8,882 bases of DNA from Bdellovibrionales bacterium (lineage in GTDB: Bacteria > Bdellovibrionota > Bdellovibrionia > Bdellovibrionales > UBA1609), in assembly GCA_028279085.1 (NCBI GenBank), contig JANQSX010000234.1, positions 1 to 8,882 of the forward strand, given 5' to 3'. Positions within the stretch are counted from its first letter, which is position 1, and each line of letters opens with the position of its first letter. Below the pieces are notes generated by a model. That model did no database searches. It was not told where the DNA came from and was given only the letters and a program-made list of their open reading frames with translations. This document shows positions 1-5,865 of this stretch, one piece after another. The position numbers and the translations under genes are program-made.

Positions 1-61
1 TCACCTTACAACCAAAAGTCTTCACCGAATATTTTTTGCTTAGAGCAGATTCCGTTTTCAC
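1..61 (-). CDS. mtaB: MtaB-type tRNA methylthiotransferase, 5' end only (partial)
   Basis: Only the first 20 codons lie in the window; the gene continues past position 1. The start is GTG at 61-59, six bases after a GAGGT ribosome binding site (72-68). A TGA at 73-71 closes the frame upstream, so no earlier start is possible. The N-terminal peptide contains KYSVKTFGCKV, the beginning of the UPF0004 domain of radical-SAM methylthiotransferases. The T-x-GCKV form is that of MtaB, which adds a methylthio group to t6A37 of tRNAs reading ANN codons, rather than MiaB (T-x-GCQMN) or RimO (GCPKN). The cysteine would be the first ligand of the auxiliary Fe-S cluster. It starts 31 bases after the mnmA stop on the same strand, so the two tRNA thiolation genes probably share a transcript. 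The family call rests on a very short peptide. Confidence 0.72.
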   Translation of the reverse strand, partial: MKTESALSKKYSVKTFGCKV

Positions 62-92
62 ATCAACACCTCATTATTAAAGTTCGCAAACT

Positions 93-1202
93 CTATGAAA
101 AAGAAACAATACTACCTCCCCCAACCAGTTGGTTTCCCCTATATAAAACCGCTGCCTGACCAGGGGTAACTGATTTTTGAGGCTCTTCAAATTCCAGACG
201 CATAGTATTTGAATCCTCTTTATAAACACGAGTCCAACATCCTGTATGGTGAAAGCGAATTTTTACCCGTAAACGCTCCCCATCACCCACTTTATCCAAC
301 CAATTCAAACCGACAACTCTAGCTTTATCACTATAGAGATGATGTTCTTCACCCAACCAAAGAGTATTATTATCCGAATCCACTTTCACAACAAAAAGAG
401 CTTTGTTAGAGGACACTCCCAAACCTTTTCGCTGTCCGTAAGTAAACCGATAAAGACCCTGATGCCGCCCTATTTCTTCTCCGGAAGGATATAATTTTAT
501 AGGTCCTTCAATGCTTTTATTTTTTTCACCCATTTGCTTTTCAATAAAATCTGCATATCCCCCGGAACCCACAAAACAAAGACCTGTAGAATCTTTTTTC
601 CGAAATACATTTAAGCCTTTTTCTTCCGCTATTTTTCTAACTTGTTGTTTTTCCATTTCCCCAATAGGAAATAAAAGACGGGATATTAAATCCTGAGAAA
701 GAGTGAATAGAAAATATGTTTGATCCTTCCAGTCATCTGTGCTTTTACAAATATGATAAGAACCGGTTTTACTTTTTTCTATTCGAGCGTAATGACCGGT
801 TGCTAAATAGTCACATTCCAATTCTTTCATTTTTTGAACTAAATGATCAAACTTTAAATAAGTATTACAGTCCACACAGGGAACAGGTGTTTCCCCTTTC
901 AAGTAAGAATCCACAAATTTATCAATGACCTGTGCCTTAAAACGCGCTTCACAATTCAACACATAAAAAGGAATATTCAGTTTCTGACAAACAGCTCGCG
1001 CATCCTCCACATCCACACTGGAGCAGCAGGTGCCATAACCTTCTTGAACATCAGATTCCGGACGGGAATGATCCCATACCTGCATGGTCATTCCAACCAC
1101 ATCATAGCCTTGATCCTGTAAAAGAGCGGCGGATACACTGCTATCCACTCCCCCACTCATAGCTACAAGAACCTTTTTCTTTTTTCTATTTAAATTACTC
1201 AT
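93..1202 (-). CDS. mnmA: tRNA-specific 2-thiouridylase MnmA
   Basis: A cytoplasmic enzyme that activates U34 of tRNA-Lys, -Glu and -Gln with ATP and installs sulfur to give s2U34. It takes persulfide sulfur from a cysteine desulfurase, directly or through relay proteins. The 369-residue length matches the family (E. coli 368). The ATP-binding PP-loop SGGVDSS is at residues 16-22. The two expected catalytic cysteines are C112 (CVDCN) and C209 (DSTGLCF). The ATGHYAR segment (134-140), the YGQRKGLG motif (255-262) and the C-terminal TPGQAAVLY motif (346-354) are all present, so the protein looks complete. A CC pair at 59-60 followed by SVDVEDAR is the pattern of the variant found in many Firmicutes and deltaproteobacteria. 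The ATG start has an A-rich AAAGAG site directly in front of it. An mtaB-like gene follows 31 bases downstream; the prepilin-like gene lies 76 bases upstream. Confidence 0.97.
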   Translation of the reverse strand: MSNLNRKKKKVLVAMSGGVDSSVSAALLQDQGYDVVGMTMQVWDHSRPESDVQEGYGTCCSSVDVEDARAVCQKLNIPFYVLNCEARFKAQVIDKFVDSYLKGETPVPCVDCNTYLKFDHLVQKMKELECDYLATGHYARIEKSKTGSYHICKSTDDWKDQTYFLFTLSQDLISRLLFPIGEMEKQQVRKIAEEKGLNVFRKKDSTGLCFVGSGGYADFIEKQMGEKNKSIEGPIKLYPSGEEIGRHQGLYRFTYGQRKGLGVSSNKALFVVKVDSDNNTLWLGEEHHLYSDKARVVGLNWLDKVGDGERLRVKIRFHHTGCWTRVYKEDSNTMRLEFEEPQKSVTPGQAAVLYRGNQLVGGGSIVSFS

Positions 1203-1278
1203 CTCTTTTTTTTAACAGAAGCTTCTTTTTATGCCAAGAAAACAATGAAAATAACCATAATGTCACTTTTAAAAATTC

Positions 1279-2223
1279 CTATTTCTCACACTCTCCATTG
1301 GAGTCATTTACACACCTTTTACCAGTTTCTACATATGGAGAAGAAGTTGCATCTGCACACGCCGCTTTTTTTCGTGCGGGAGTATTGAGATTTTGGTGAA
1401 TTGAATTATTAACCCAGTTCACACATATATCCGATCTATCACCTGTATTATGCTCTAAATAGTAACAACTGCTAGTTCCACGACGGTTTATTTTACACCT
1501 TCCCGTATAAACACATTTCTCATTATTCACATCCCAACCATAGTGCTTGCCACAAGACTTTGCTAGTATTATGCCTTCCATTTGCTCTTGCCACTTATCT
1601 TGATTTGTAGCTGACTGTTTATTCACACTAAAACAATCCAACAAATTACATGATACTACATCCGTACCGGATACTTCATAATTAACAAAACAAGTATGTG
1701 TATAACAACCACTCTTATCTATATTATCATCATTCGGATCATTTGGATCACCAAAATCACTAATACAATCTCCACTACCTCTCGTACTTAGCTGCTTAGC
1801 CTTCTTTCTTTTAAAATACACTGTGAACTTCTTGGTATTTGAAGTCGGATCATCTGGATCATCAATAAACTCCATATCCACTATATCAAGCATATTCTTA
1901 AAATCCCCTTTTTTTATTAAAACACTCCCCTCAGTTGTACTAGGATTAGAGTCTTTATAAAACTTTAACTCATTTATAGAACCGATTGACCCAAGATTTT
2001 TTTTACAATGAAAATCAGTTAAGGTCTTTGATAAGACCACCCTCAAGTCTTGTTCTCCCAAAATAGAGTTAACCACATTTGCGGACATCAGGGAAATGCC
2101 CAGTGTCCTCATCAAACCAAGTGATAATATAGAAAAAAGAACAACAGCGATCAGTATTTCTATAAGCAAAATACCCTGATGATTTTTACAACATCCGAAT
2201 TTCTTAAAAAGACCGGTGACCAA
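1279..2223 (-). CDS. Type IV prepilin / pseudopilin-like protein, probably phase-variable; start uncertain
   Basis: The N-terminus has a class III (prepilin peptidase) signal. From the TTG at 2223, a basic Cys-containing leader ends in Gly17, followed by ILLIEILIAVVLFSILSLGL. That gives Glu at +5 of the mature chain and a hydrophobic helix, as in type IV pilins, minor pilins and type II secretion pseudopilins. The mature part (about 297 residues) has 14 cysteines, two Asp/Pro-rich stretches (DDPDDP and DPNDPNDD) and no family I can name. The TTG start is poor: AGAGG abuts it with no spacing. The frame stays open upstream through a TACA tract, and an ATG with a textbook AGGAG site lies beyond it at 2314-2312, out of frame by one repeat unit. 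The real start is therefore probably that ATG in an ON variant with a 46-residue leader, and this copy would be OFF unless TTG is used. The substrate or partner system (pilus, T2SS, competence) cannot be told; no other pilus gene is visible. Confidence 0.85.
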   Translation of the reverse strand: MVTGLFKKFGCCKNHQGILLIEILIAVVLFSILSLGLMRTLGISLMSANVVNSILGEQDLRVVLSKTLTDFHCKKNLGSIGSINELKFYKDSNPSTTEGSVLIKKGDFKNMLDIVDMEFIDDPDDPTSNTKKFTVYFKRKKAKQLSTRGSGDCISDFGDPNDPNDDNIDKSGCYTHTCFVNYEVSGTDVVSCNLLDCFSVNKQSATNQDKWQEQMEGIILAKSCGKHYGWDVNNEKCVYTGRCKINRRGTSSCYYLEHNTGDRSDICVNWVNNSIHQNLNTPARKKAACADATSSPYVETGKRCVNDSNGECEK

Positions 2224-2248
2224 CCTCTTTAAAAGGCACGCATATATC

Positions 2249-2314
<66 letters not shown>

Positions 2315-2321
2315 AAAAAAA

Positions 2322-2326
2322 CTCCT
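2322..2326 (-). promoter_or_regulatory. Ribosome binding site for the upstream ATG of the prepilin gene
   Basis: AGGAG on the minus strand, seven bases (all T) before ATG 2314-2312. It is much better than the AGAGG that directly touches TTG 2223, and so decides in favour of the start beyond the repeat tract. The overlapping TTGACA at 2331-2326 matches a -35 box, but no -10 lies at 16-18 bases, so I read this as a translation signal. Confidence 0.7.
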
Positions 2327-2348
2327 GTCAATACCAAGTTACTTAAAT

Positions 2349-2400
2349 GTCGCTGTCGCGACCTGTGTCGCGACCTGTCACTGTGTCACGATGTCACGAC
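2349..2400. repeat. Cluster of GTCGCGAC / GTCACGA short repeats with an 8-bp-stem hairpin
   Basis: A GC-rich island in AT-rich surroundings. The self-palindromic octamer GTCGCGAC occurs at 2355-2362 and 2367-2374, twelve bases apart. The two copies can also pair with each other as an 8-bp stem around a CTGT loop. The related GTCACGA follows twice, at 2385-2391 and 2393-2399, eight bases apart, with GTCAC also at 2377-2381. The cluster lies 35-86 bases upstream of the predicted prepilin ATG. It could be a multi-site operator, a structured 5' leader or a decayed tandem repeat. No T-run follows on either strand, so a simple terminator is unlikely. Confidence 0.6.
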
Positions 2401-2479
2401 CCTTTATCTTTTTACTCTAACCTCATATTTTCAAAACACCAAATATTAATACAATAAATAGCTCATTATTAAAAATCAC

Positions 2480-3430
2480 TTAATTGAAAGGGCTGGCAAT
2501 GTGCAAACTGGCTTTTCCCTGTGATTGAATTTTTAGAGAGCAAGAAGTTAAAAAAGGCAAAGCTTCTTTCTTTGAACCATGTCCACATGGGATCCCTTCC
2601 ACCACAGGAAAAGCAACATGGGAAGCAAAAGATTGAAAAACTTTTTTTATCTGAGATCGATTGTTTTTTAAATCAGAAGAAATAAAATCTCCTAAGACGA
2701 CGGCTTTTACTCCTTTAAACACTCCTGCATTTAACATTTGCCACAAGGCCCGATCCAAACGATAAGCTGTTTCCCCTATATCCTCTAAAAACAAAACTTT
2801 ACTTTGAAAAGAACCCGCCCAAGGAGTACCAATAGAAGATTGAATAAGTGTTAAGTTTCCTCCTGTCAGACAAGAGTGAATTTTTCTCGCACCCGTATAC
2901 TTGTTGTTTAGCAACTTTAAACGGGAAAAGCTCTGGTTTTTTTGAGTGCCTTGAACTAAATGTTTAAACCTCTTTAAAGAAGCGGAAGAACAATCTTTTA
3001 TATGCACCAAAACCGGAAAATGTAAAACCGGCCACTTCCATTTCAAATTGAAGAACATTTGCAAAACTGTAGCATCACTATAACCGATAAAAACTTTCGG
3101 TTTTGTCGGCCTCTTCATTTTCATTAAAAAAGGCATTAGTTTCTGACTGCCATACCCCCCTCTGATACACCAAACAGCCTCTGAATCAGGAGCTACTAAA
3201 GCTTTTTTTAAATGCTTAAATTTATTTTTATTGTAATCAGATGTGGAAAGCTGACCTTTAGAATAAGAAGTTAATAATAAACGTAAATAAGAGGTTGAGG
3301 GGATGCGCACCTTAAAACCCAAGGCTTCCACCTGTTGAACTGCTTTTTGAATTTGATCTATTGTTACAGGAGATCCTGGCACTACCAAATCAATTACAGA
3401 GGAAGAGGATAAAGGTTTATATTGTATCAT
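2480..3430 (-). CDS. LD-carboxypeptidase, S66 family (LdcA/MccF-like)
   Basis: Serine peptidase of the S66 family. Members either remove the terminal D-Ala from murein tetrapeptides (LdcA, cytoplasmic cell-wall recycling) or cleave microcin C-type aminoacyl nucleotides (MccF). The 316-residue length is typical. Expected elements are present in order: an N-terminal VVPGSPV segment (16-22), IRGGYGS (89-95), the nucleophile Ser118 in GYSD, the acidic residue Glu216 in LFLEDIGE (213-220), and the catalytic His284 in GIPCGHG (279-285). No signal peptide is visible, which agrees with a cytoplasmic LdcA role. LdcA fits better than MccF because there is no microcin cluster, but the sequence alone does not separate them. 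The ATG follows a short AGAGG site. Two inverted repeats lie in the 113 bases between this start and the lipoprotein gene upstream. Confidence 0.92.
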   Translation of the reverse strand: MIQYKPLSSSSVIDLVVPGSPVTIDQIQKAVQQVEALGFKVRIPSTSYLRLLLTSYSKGQLSTSDYNKNKFKHLKKALVAPDSEAVWCIRGGYGSQKLMPFLMKMKRPTKPKVFIGYSDATVLQMFFNLKWKWPVLHFPVLVHIKDCSSASLKRFKHLVQGTQKNQSFSRLKLLNNKYTGARKIHSCLTGGNLTLIQSSIGTPWAGSFQSKVLFLEDIGETAYRLDRALWQMLNAGVFKGVKAVVLGDFISSDLKNNRSQIKKVFQSFASHVAFPVVEGIPCGHGSKKEALPFLTSCSLKIQSQGKASLHIASPFN

Positions 3431-3439
3431 TTCCTCTCT

Positions 3440-3454
3440 TTGTCACATTGACAA
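3440..3454. promoter_or_regulatory. Inverted repeat in front of the LD-carboxypeptidase start
   Basis: Perfect 6-bp arms TTGTCA and TGACAA around a three-base centre, ending ten bases before the ATG at 3430. Its size and position suit a dimeric regulator or a small leader-RNA stem just before the ribosome binding site. No function is demonstrated by the sequence. Confidence 0.35.
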
Positions 3455-3464
3455 GCTTTTCCCC

Positions 3465-3485
3465 TTTTCTGAAAGCTTCAGAAAA
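3465..3485. promoter_or_regulatory. 9-bp-arm inverted repeat between lipoprotein and LD-carboxypeptidase genes
   Basis: TTTTCTGAA and TTCAGAAAA are exact reverse complements around a three-base centre. On the minus strand the element is followed by GGGG, not a T-run, so it is a poor intrinsic terminator for the lipoprotein gene. It lies directly downstream of a possible -10 (3489-3494), which would suit an operator for the carboxypeptidase gene. Confidence 0.4.
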
Positions 3486-3488
3486 TAC

Positions 3489-3517
3489 GATATGCTCTAT
3501 ACGAAATAGAATATCAA
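3489..3517 (-). promoter_or_regulatory. Possible promoter of the LD-carboxypeptidase gene
   Basis: On the minus strand, TTGATA (3517-3512) is separated by 17 bases from CATATC (3494-3489). The -35 is good and the -10 is weak (three of six matches to consensus). It lies in the gap after the lipoprotein stop codon, at a sensible distance from the start at 3430. The match is by eye only. Confidence 0.25.
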
Positions 3518-3543
3518 CCGGAGTTTATAAGGTATTCATATAA

Positions 3544-4986
3544 CTACGGCAACATTTCTGTAAAGCTATCGTATTCACACCCAAGCTCTATTACAGCGTC
3601 CGGTAATTGATCCCAAACTAATTCAGAATCTATTGAACAATAAGCCAAGCGGACACACTCACTATTTCCACTACAAGCTTTAGTAATAACCTGATGACCA
3701 ATCTCAAAAGCTTTTTGATTTTCGATTTCGGCAGCTACTTCACTAAAAGTTCTAGTGTTGTGACCAAAACATTGTTTAATAAAACCGGCAAATACTTGCA
3801 GGTTAAACGGAATAACTGAACCATCCATAATCTTTTTTCTACTTGGCATCTGTTGCGCCGCTGCCGCTTCATGCTCTACAGGATCATCAGCTTCAGGCTC
3901 AACTGTTTCAGGAGGAACTGCTGCCGCTTCATCAGATTTGTCATCCTCATTCTGATCCTGACCGGCAACAATTTTAAACTGAACACCGGAAGATTTTGGA
4001 CACTCTTTTATTTGTGATTGGCCTTCTGGTGCATTAGCAATTGCAGCAAAATCAACTTTGGGCACACAATCTGCATTATCAGCTTCCGCTTGGGCAGCAT
4101 CACCGGCAGCTCCCGCATCAGCAACTCCTGCATCAGCAGCTCCCGCATCAGCAGCTCCTGCATCAGCGGCTCCTGCATCAGCTTCCGCTTGGGCATCATC
4201 ACCGGCAGCTCCCGCATCAGCAGCTCCTGCATCAGCGGCTCCTGCATCAGCTTCCGCTTGCTCGGCAACATCATCACCGGCAGCTCCCGCATCAGCAGCT
4301 CCTGCATCAGCAGCCCCCGCATCAGCAGCTCCTGCATCAGCTTCCGCTTGCTTGGCAGCAGCATCACCGGCAGCTCCCGCATCGGCAGCAGCTTCCGAAC
4401 CATCAGTTGACTCAGGATGAATCTCAACATCAGAGCCCTGCATATTATTTTCTAAATAATAAAGAGACGCTGAAGGTCTATAACTATAGCGAATGTGCTC
4501 AGCATCATTAACAGGACATCTAGCTGAAGTATTTAAGTTAAACAAAGCTTGGACTATTTGATTATCTTCATCAACTATTTGTAAAAAATCAGATACATCT
4601 AATTTTGTCGCAATGAGTTTTAAATCACTTTGAGCCTGTTCCCAATTATCGTATGAAATAATTTGATTGGACCAAACAGAAATAACCTGATCCACAGAGA
4701 GTTGCTTACATTTAGGGTACTGAAGATGTTTACAAACACTCAAACATCCTTCAATACCACGACAAATAGGTTGTATTGTTCTTGTACTCCGTTTCCTATT
4801 AATAAAATTGAACGATATTTTCTGATAAATATTTTCCACATTTACTTCGTTCACATTCACCGCATCGTCATTCACAAACTGTAAACGACCTTGTTTCTCC
4901 GTTCTCTTCTTTATGTTCTCAACTTTTCTCCCACAAGAAATAAAGCTTAAACTGATAAACAAAACCGGCAAAATTAAAAACTTCAT
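3544..4986 (-). CDS. Cys-rich lipoprotein with Ala/Asp/Gly repeat domain, function unknown
   Basis: I choose the ATG at 4986 (480 residues). It is preceded by an AGGGGG site and begins MKFLILPVLFISLSFISC, a lipoprotein signal with the lipidated cysteine at residue 18. An ATG 33 bases further upstream (5019) would add eleven residues that spoil the signal peptide. After the signal come a basic linker and a segment with spaced cysteines (PICRGIEGCLSVC). Next is a low-complexity domain of thirteen DAGAA-type pentads in four blocks separated by linkers such as GDDVAEQAEA. An acidic Pro/Glu/Asp-rich stretch follows, then a C-terminal region with about six cysteines (KQCFGH, KACSGNSEC, YCSID, LGCEYD). 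The Ala-rich section looks like a flexible spacer or stalk holding two cysteine-stabilised parts on a membrane. I recognise no domain. The LD-carboxypeptidase gene lies 113 bases downstream on the same strand. Confidence 0.85.
   Translation of the reverse strand: MKFLILPVLFISLSFISCGRKVENIKKRTEKQGRLQFVNDDAVNVNEVNVENIYQKISFNFINRKRSTRTIQPICRGIEGCLSVCKHLQYPKCKQLSVDQVISVWSNQIISYDNWEQAQSDLKLIATKLDVSDFLQIVDEDNQIVQALFNLNTSARCPVNDAEHIRYSYRPSASLYYLENNMQGSDVEIHPESTDGSEAAADAGAAGDAAAKQAEADAGAADAGAADAGAADAGAAGDDVAEQAEADAGAADAGAADAGAAGDDAQAEADAGAADAGAADAGAADAGVADAGAAGDAAQAEADNADCVPKVDFAAIANAPEGQSQIKECPKSSGVQFKIVAGQDQNEDDKSDEAAAVPPETVEPEADDPVEHEAAAAQQMPSRKKIMDGSVIPFNLQVFAGFIKQCFGHNTRTFSEVAAEIENQKAFEIGHQVITKACSGNSECVRLAYCSIDSELVWDQLPDAVIELGCEYDSFTEMLP
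4081..4394. repeat. 15-bp minisatellite encoding DAGAA pentapeptides, in a four-block higher-order array
   Basis: Near-identical 15-base units (plus strand gcagctcctgcatca, with synonymous ccc/cct and agc/ggc changes) encode DAGAA, once DAGVA. On the coding strand the blocks hold 1, 4, 3 and 5 pentads. They are separated by linkers GDAAAKQAEA, GDDVAEQAEA and GDDAQAEA, and the array ends with GDAAQAEA. Both unit and block lengths keep the frame, so recombination or slippage would change the spacer length without stopping the gene. The bias of this tract also creates long open frames in the other phases that are not genes. Confidence 0.92.
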
Positions 4987-5084
4987 ATTCCCCCCTGTTT
5001 TTATTTTTGTAAAACACACGTATCGTAAAATAGCTCCATTTACTTAAATTAAACTTTACTATCTACATCAACAATCCACAATCT

Positions 5085-5114
5085 ATACTATTCCTAAAGT
5101 AGTAAAAATATCAA
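5085..5114 (-). promoter_or_regulatory. Possible promoter of the lipoprotein gene
   Basis: On the minus strand, TTGATA (5114-5109) is followed after 18 bases by TAGTAT (5090-5085). This places transcription start roughly 90 bases before the ATG at 4986. The match to sigma-70 consensus is moderate and was found by eye in AT-rich sequence, where chance matches are common. Confidence 0.3.
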
Positions 5115-5303
5115 TAGACAAGCATTTCATACACTAAAATTTTACAGAAAATAGGTTTTTTCCCCAATAGTTCTATTCAAAGTTATTTATTTCCTGTCTT
5201 AAGTCCCTGTAATAAGGTATTGCGAACCGTCAAAAGTATATTAATTTGTAATTATTACACTATAAATACTACACTAAAAAATAAACAGGCTTCTCCAAAA
5301 AAT

Positions 5304-5310
5304 AAGGAGG
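5304..5310 (+). promoter_or_regulatory. Consensus ribosome binding site of doxX
   Basis: AAGGAGG six bases before ATG 5317. It is a near-perfect anti-Shine-Dalgarno match, which fixes the start and suggests efficient translation. Confidence 0.85.
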
Positions 5311-5316
5311 TAAAAA

Positions 5317-5754
5317 ATGTGTATAAAAAAAATAAAAAATTGTCTTTTTGATACAGCTTCAAATTTTTATAGAGATGGTGCAGAACTTACATTACGGCTT
5401 GTTTTAGGAGCTTTTATGCTCACACACGGATGGGGAAAGCTATCTTCTTTTTCGGAAAAATCTGAAATGTTTCCTGATCCTTTAGGGATTGGTTCAACCC
5501 TTAGTCTAAGTTTGGCAACCTTTGCTGAGTTTTTTTGTGCCATTTTATTAATGTTAGGACTCTTTACTCGCTTTGCAGCTTTTAATATTTTAATAACCAT
5601 GCTTGTAGCCGGTTTGATTTTTCATTTTGCAGATCCTTTTGCAAAAAAAGAGTTAGCTCTTTTATATGCCGTTGGATTTTTGTATTTTACTATTGTTGGA
5701 GGAAACCGCTACAGCTTAGATCAGTGGATTAGAAATAACTTTTTAAAACAGTAA
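5317..5754 (+). CDS. DoxX family inner-membrane protein
   Basis: A 145-residue, four-helix membrane protein of the DoxX/SURF4-like family. After about 20 polar residues comes the family signature RLVLGAFMLTHGWGKL (27-42), in the first membrane helix and its exit loop. Further hydrophobic segments lie near 60-82, 86-104 and 113-128, with the usual short LGLFTRFAAF turn between the second and third. Length and layout are standard, and the protein looks complete. DoxX was named from a subunit of an archaeal thiosulfate:quinone oxidoreductase. Bacterial members are mostly of unknown role, some linked to redox stress, so no specific reaction can be assigned. It stands alone on the plus strand, divergent from the lipoprotein gene and convergent with the symporter gene. 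The start is fixed by AAGGAGG. Confidence 0.93.
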   Translation: MCIKKIKNCLFDTASNFYRDGAELTLRLVLGAFMLTHGWGKLSSFSEKSEMFPDPLGIGSTLSLSLATFAEFFCAILLMLGLFTRFAAFNILITMLVAGLIFHFADPFAKKELALLYAVGFLYFTIVGGNRYSLDQWIRNNFLKQ

Positions 5755-5764
5755 TTTGATTTTA

Positions 5765-5856
5765 GTCATTCCGGACTTGATCCGGAATCCAGAGCGATGG
5801 TTGTAGTTTTTTCTGGATTCCGGCCTTCGCCGGAATGACGAGTATCCAGGAATGAC
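5765..5856. repeat. Composite inverted-repeat element (GTCATTCCGG ... CCGGAATGAC)
   Basis: The left arm at 5765-5792 begins GTCATTCCGG and ends CCGGAATCCAG. The right arm at 5813-5839 begins CTGGATTCCGG and ends CCGGAATGAC. The arms are reverse complements except for the middle few bases, and each arm is itself a small hairpin, giving a nested structure around a 20-base loop. A partial further copy (TCCAGGAATGAC) ends near 5856. GTCATTCCGG...GGAATCCAG repeats are scattered through many proteobacterial genomes and behave like REP or MITE-type elements. Here the element fills the gap between two convergent genes and could also terminate transcription both ways, although its loop holds only one T-run (on the plus strand). 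Confidence 0.88.
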
Positions 5857-5865
5857 AAGAACTTA

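Larger units (their letters stand above)
4987..5316. other. AT-rich divergent intergenic region
   Basis: About 330 bases between the divergent lipoprotein and doxX genes. I see no coding potential, RNA gene or long repeat. It must hold both promoters. A candidate for the lipoprotein is listed separately. On the doxX side there is a TATAAA box at 5261-5266, but no convincing -35 at the right distance. A consensus ribosome binding site for doxX closes the region. Confidence 0.6.

Noticed and set aside
2326..2331. TTGACA as a -35 promoter box
   Set aside because: Exact consensus, but no -10 at 16-18 bases (the sequence there is GCATTT-like), and it overlaps the ribosome binding site of the ATG at 2314.
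3361..3543. Small plus-strand frame overlapping the LD-carboxypeptidase start
   Set aside because: No ribosome binding site and no domain; it covers the 5' end and upstream signals of a well-supported gene.
4008..4511. Long reading frames in other phases and on the plus strand over the lipoprotein repeat
   Set aside because: They arise from the stop-free 15-base repeat and give low-complexity peptides. None has a start signal, whereas the minus-strand lipoprotein has a signal peptide and unique flanks.
5367..5600. Minus-strand frame inside doxX
   Set aside because: Antisense shadow of a clear DoxX-family gene, with no start signal or recognisable features.
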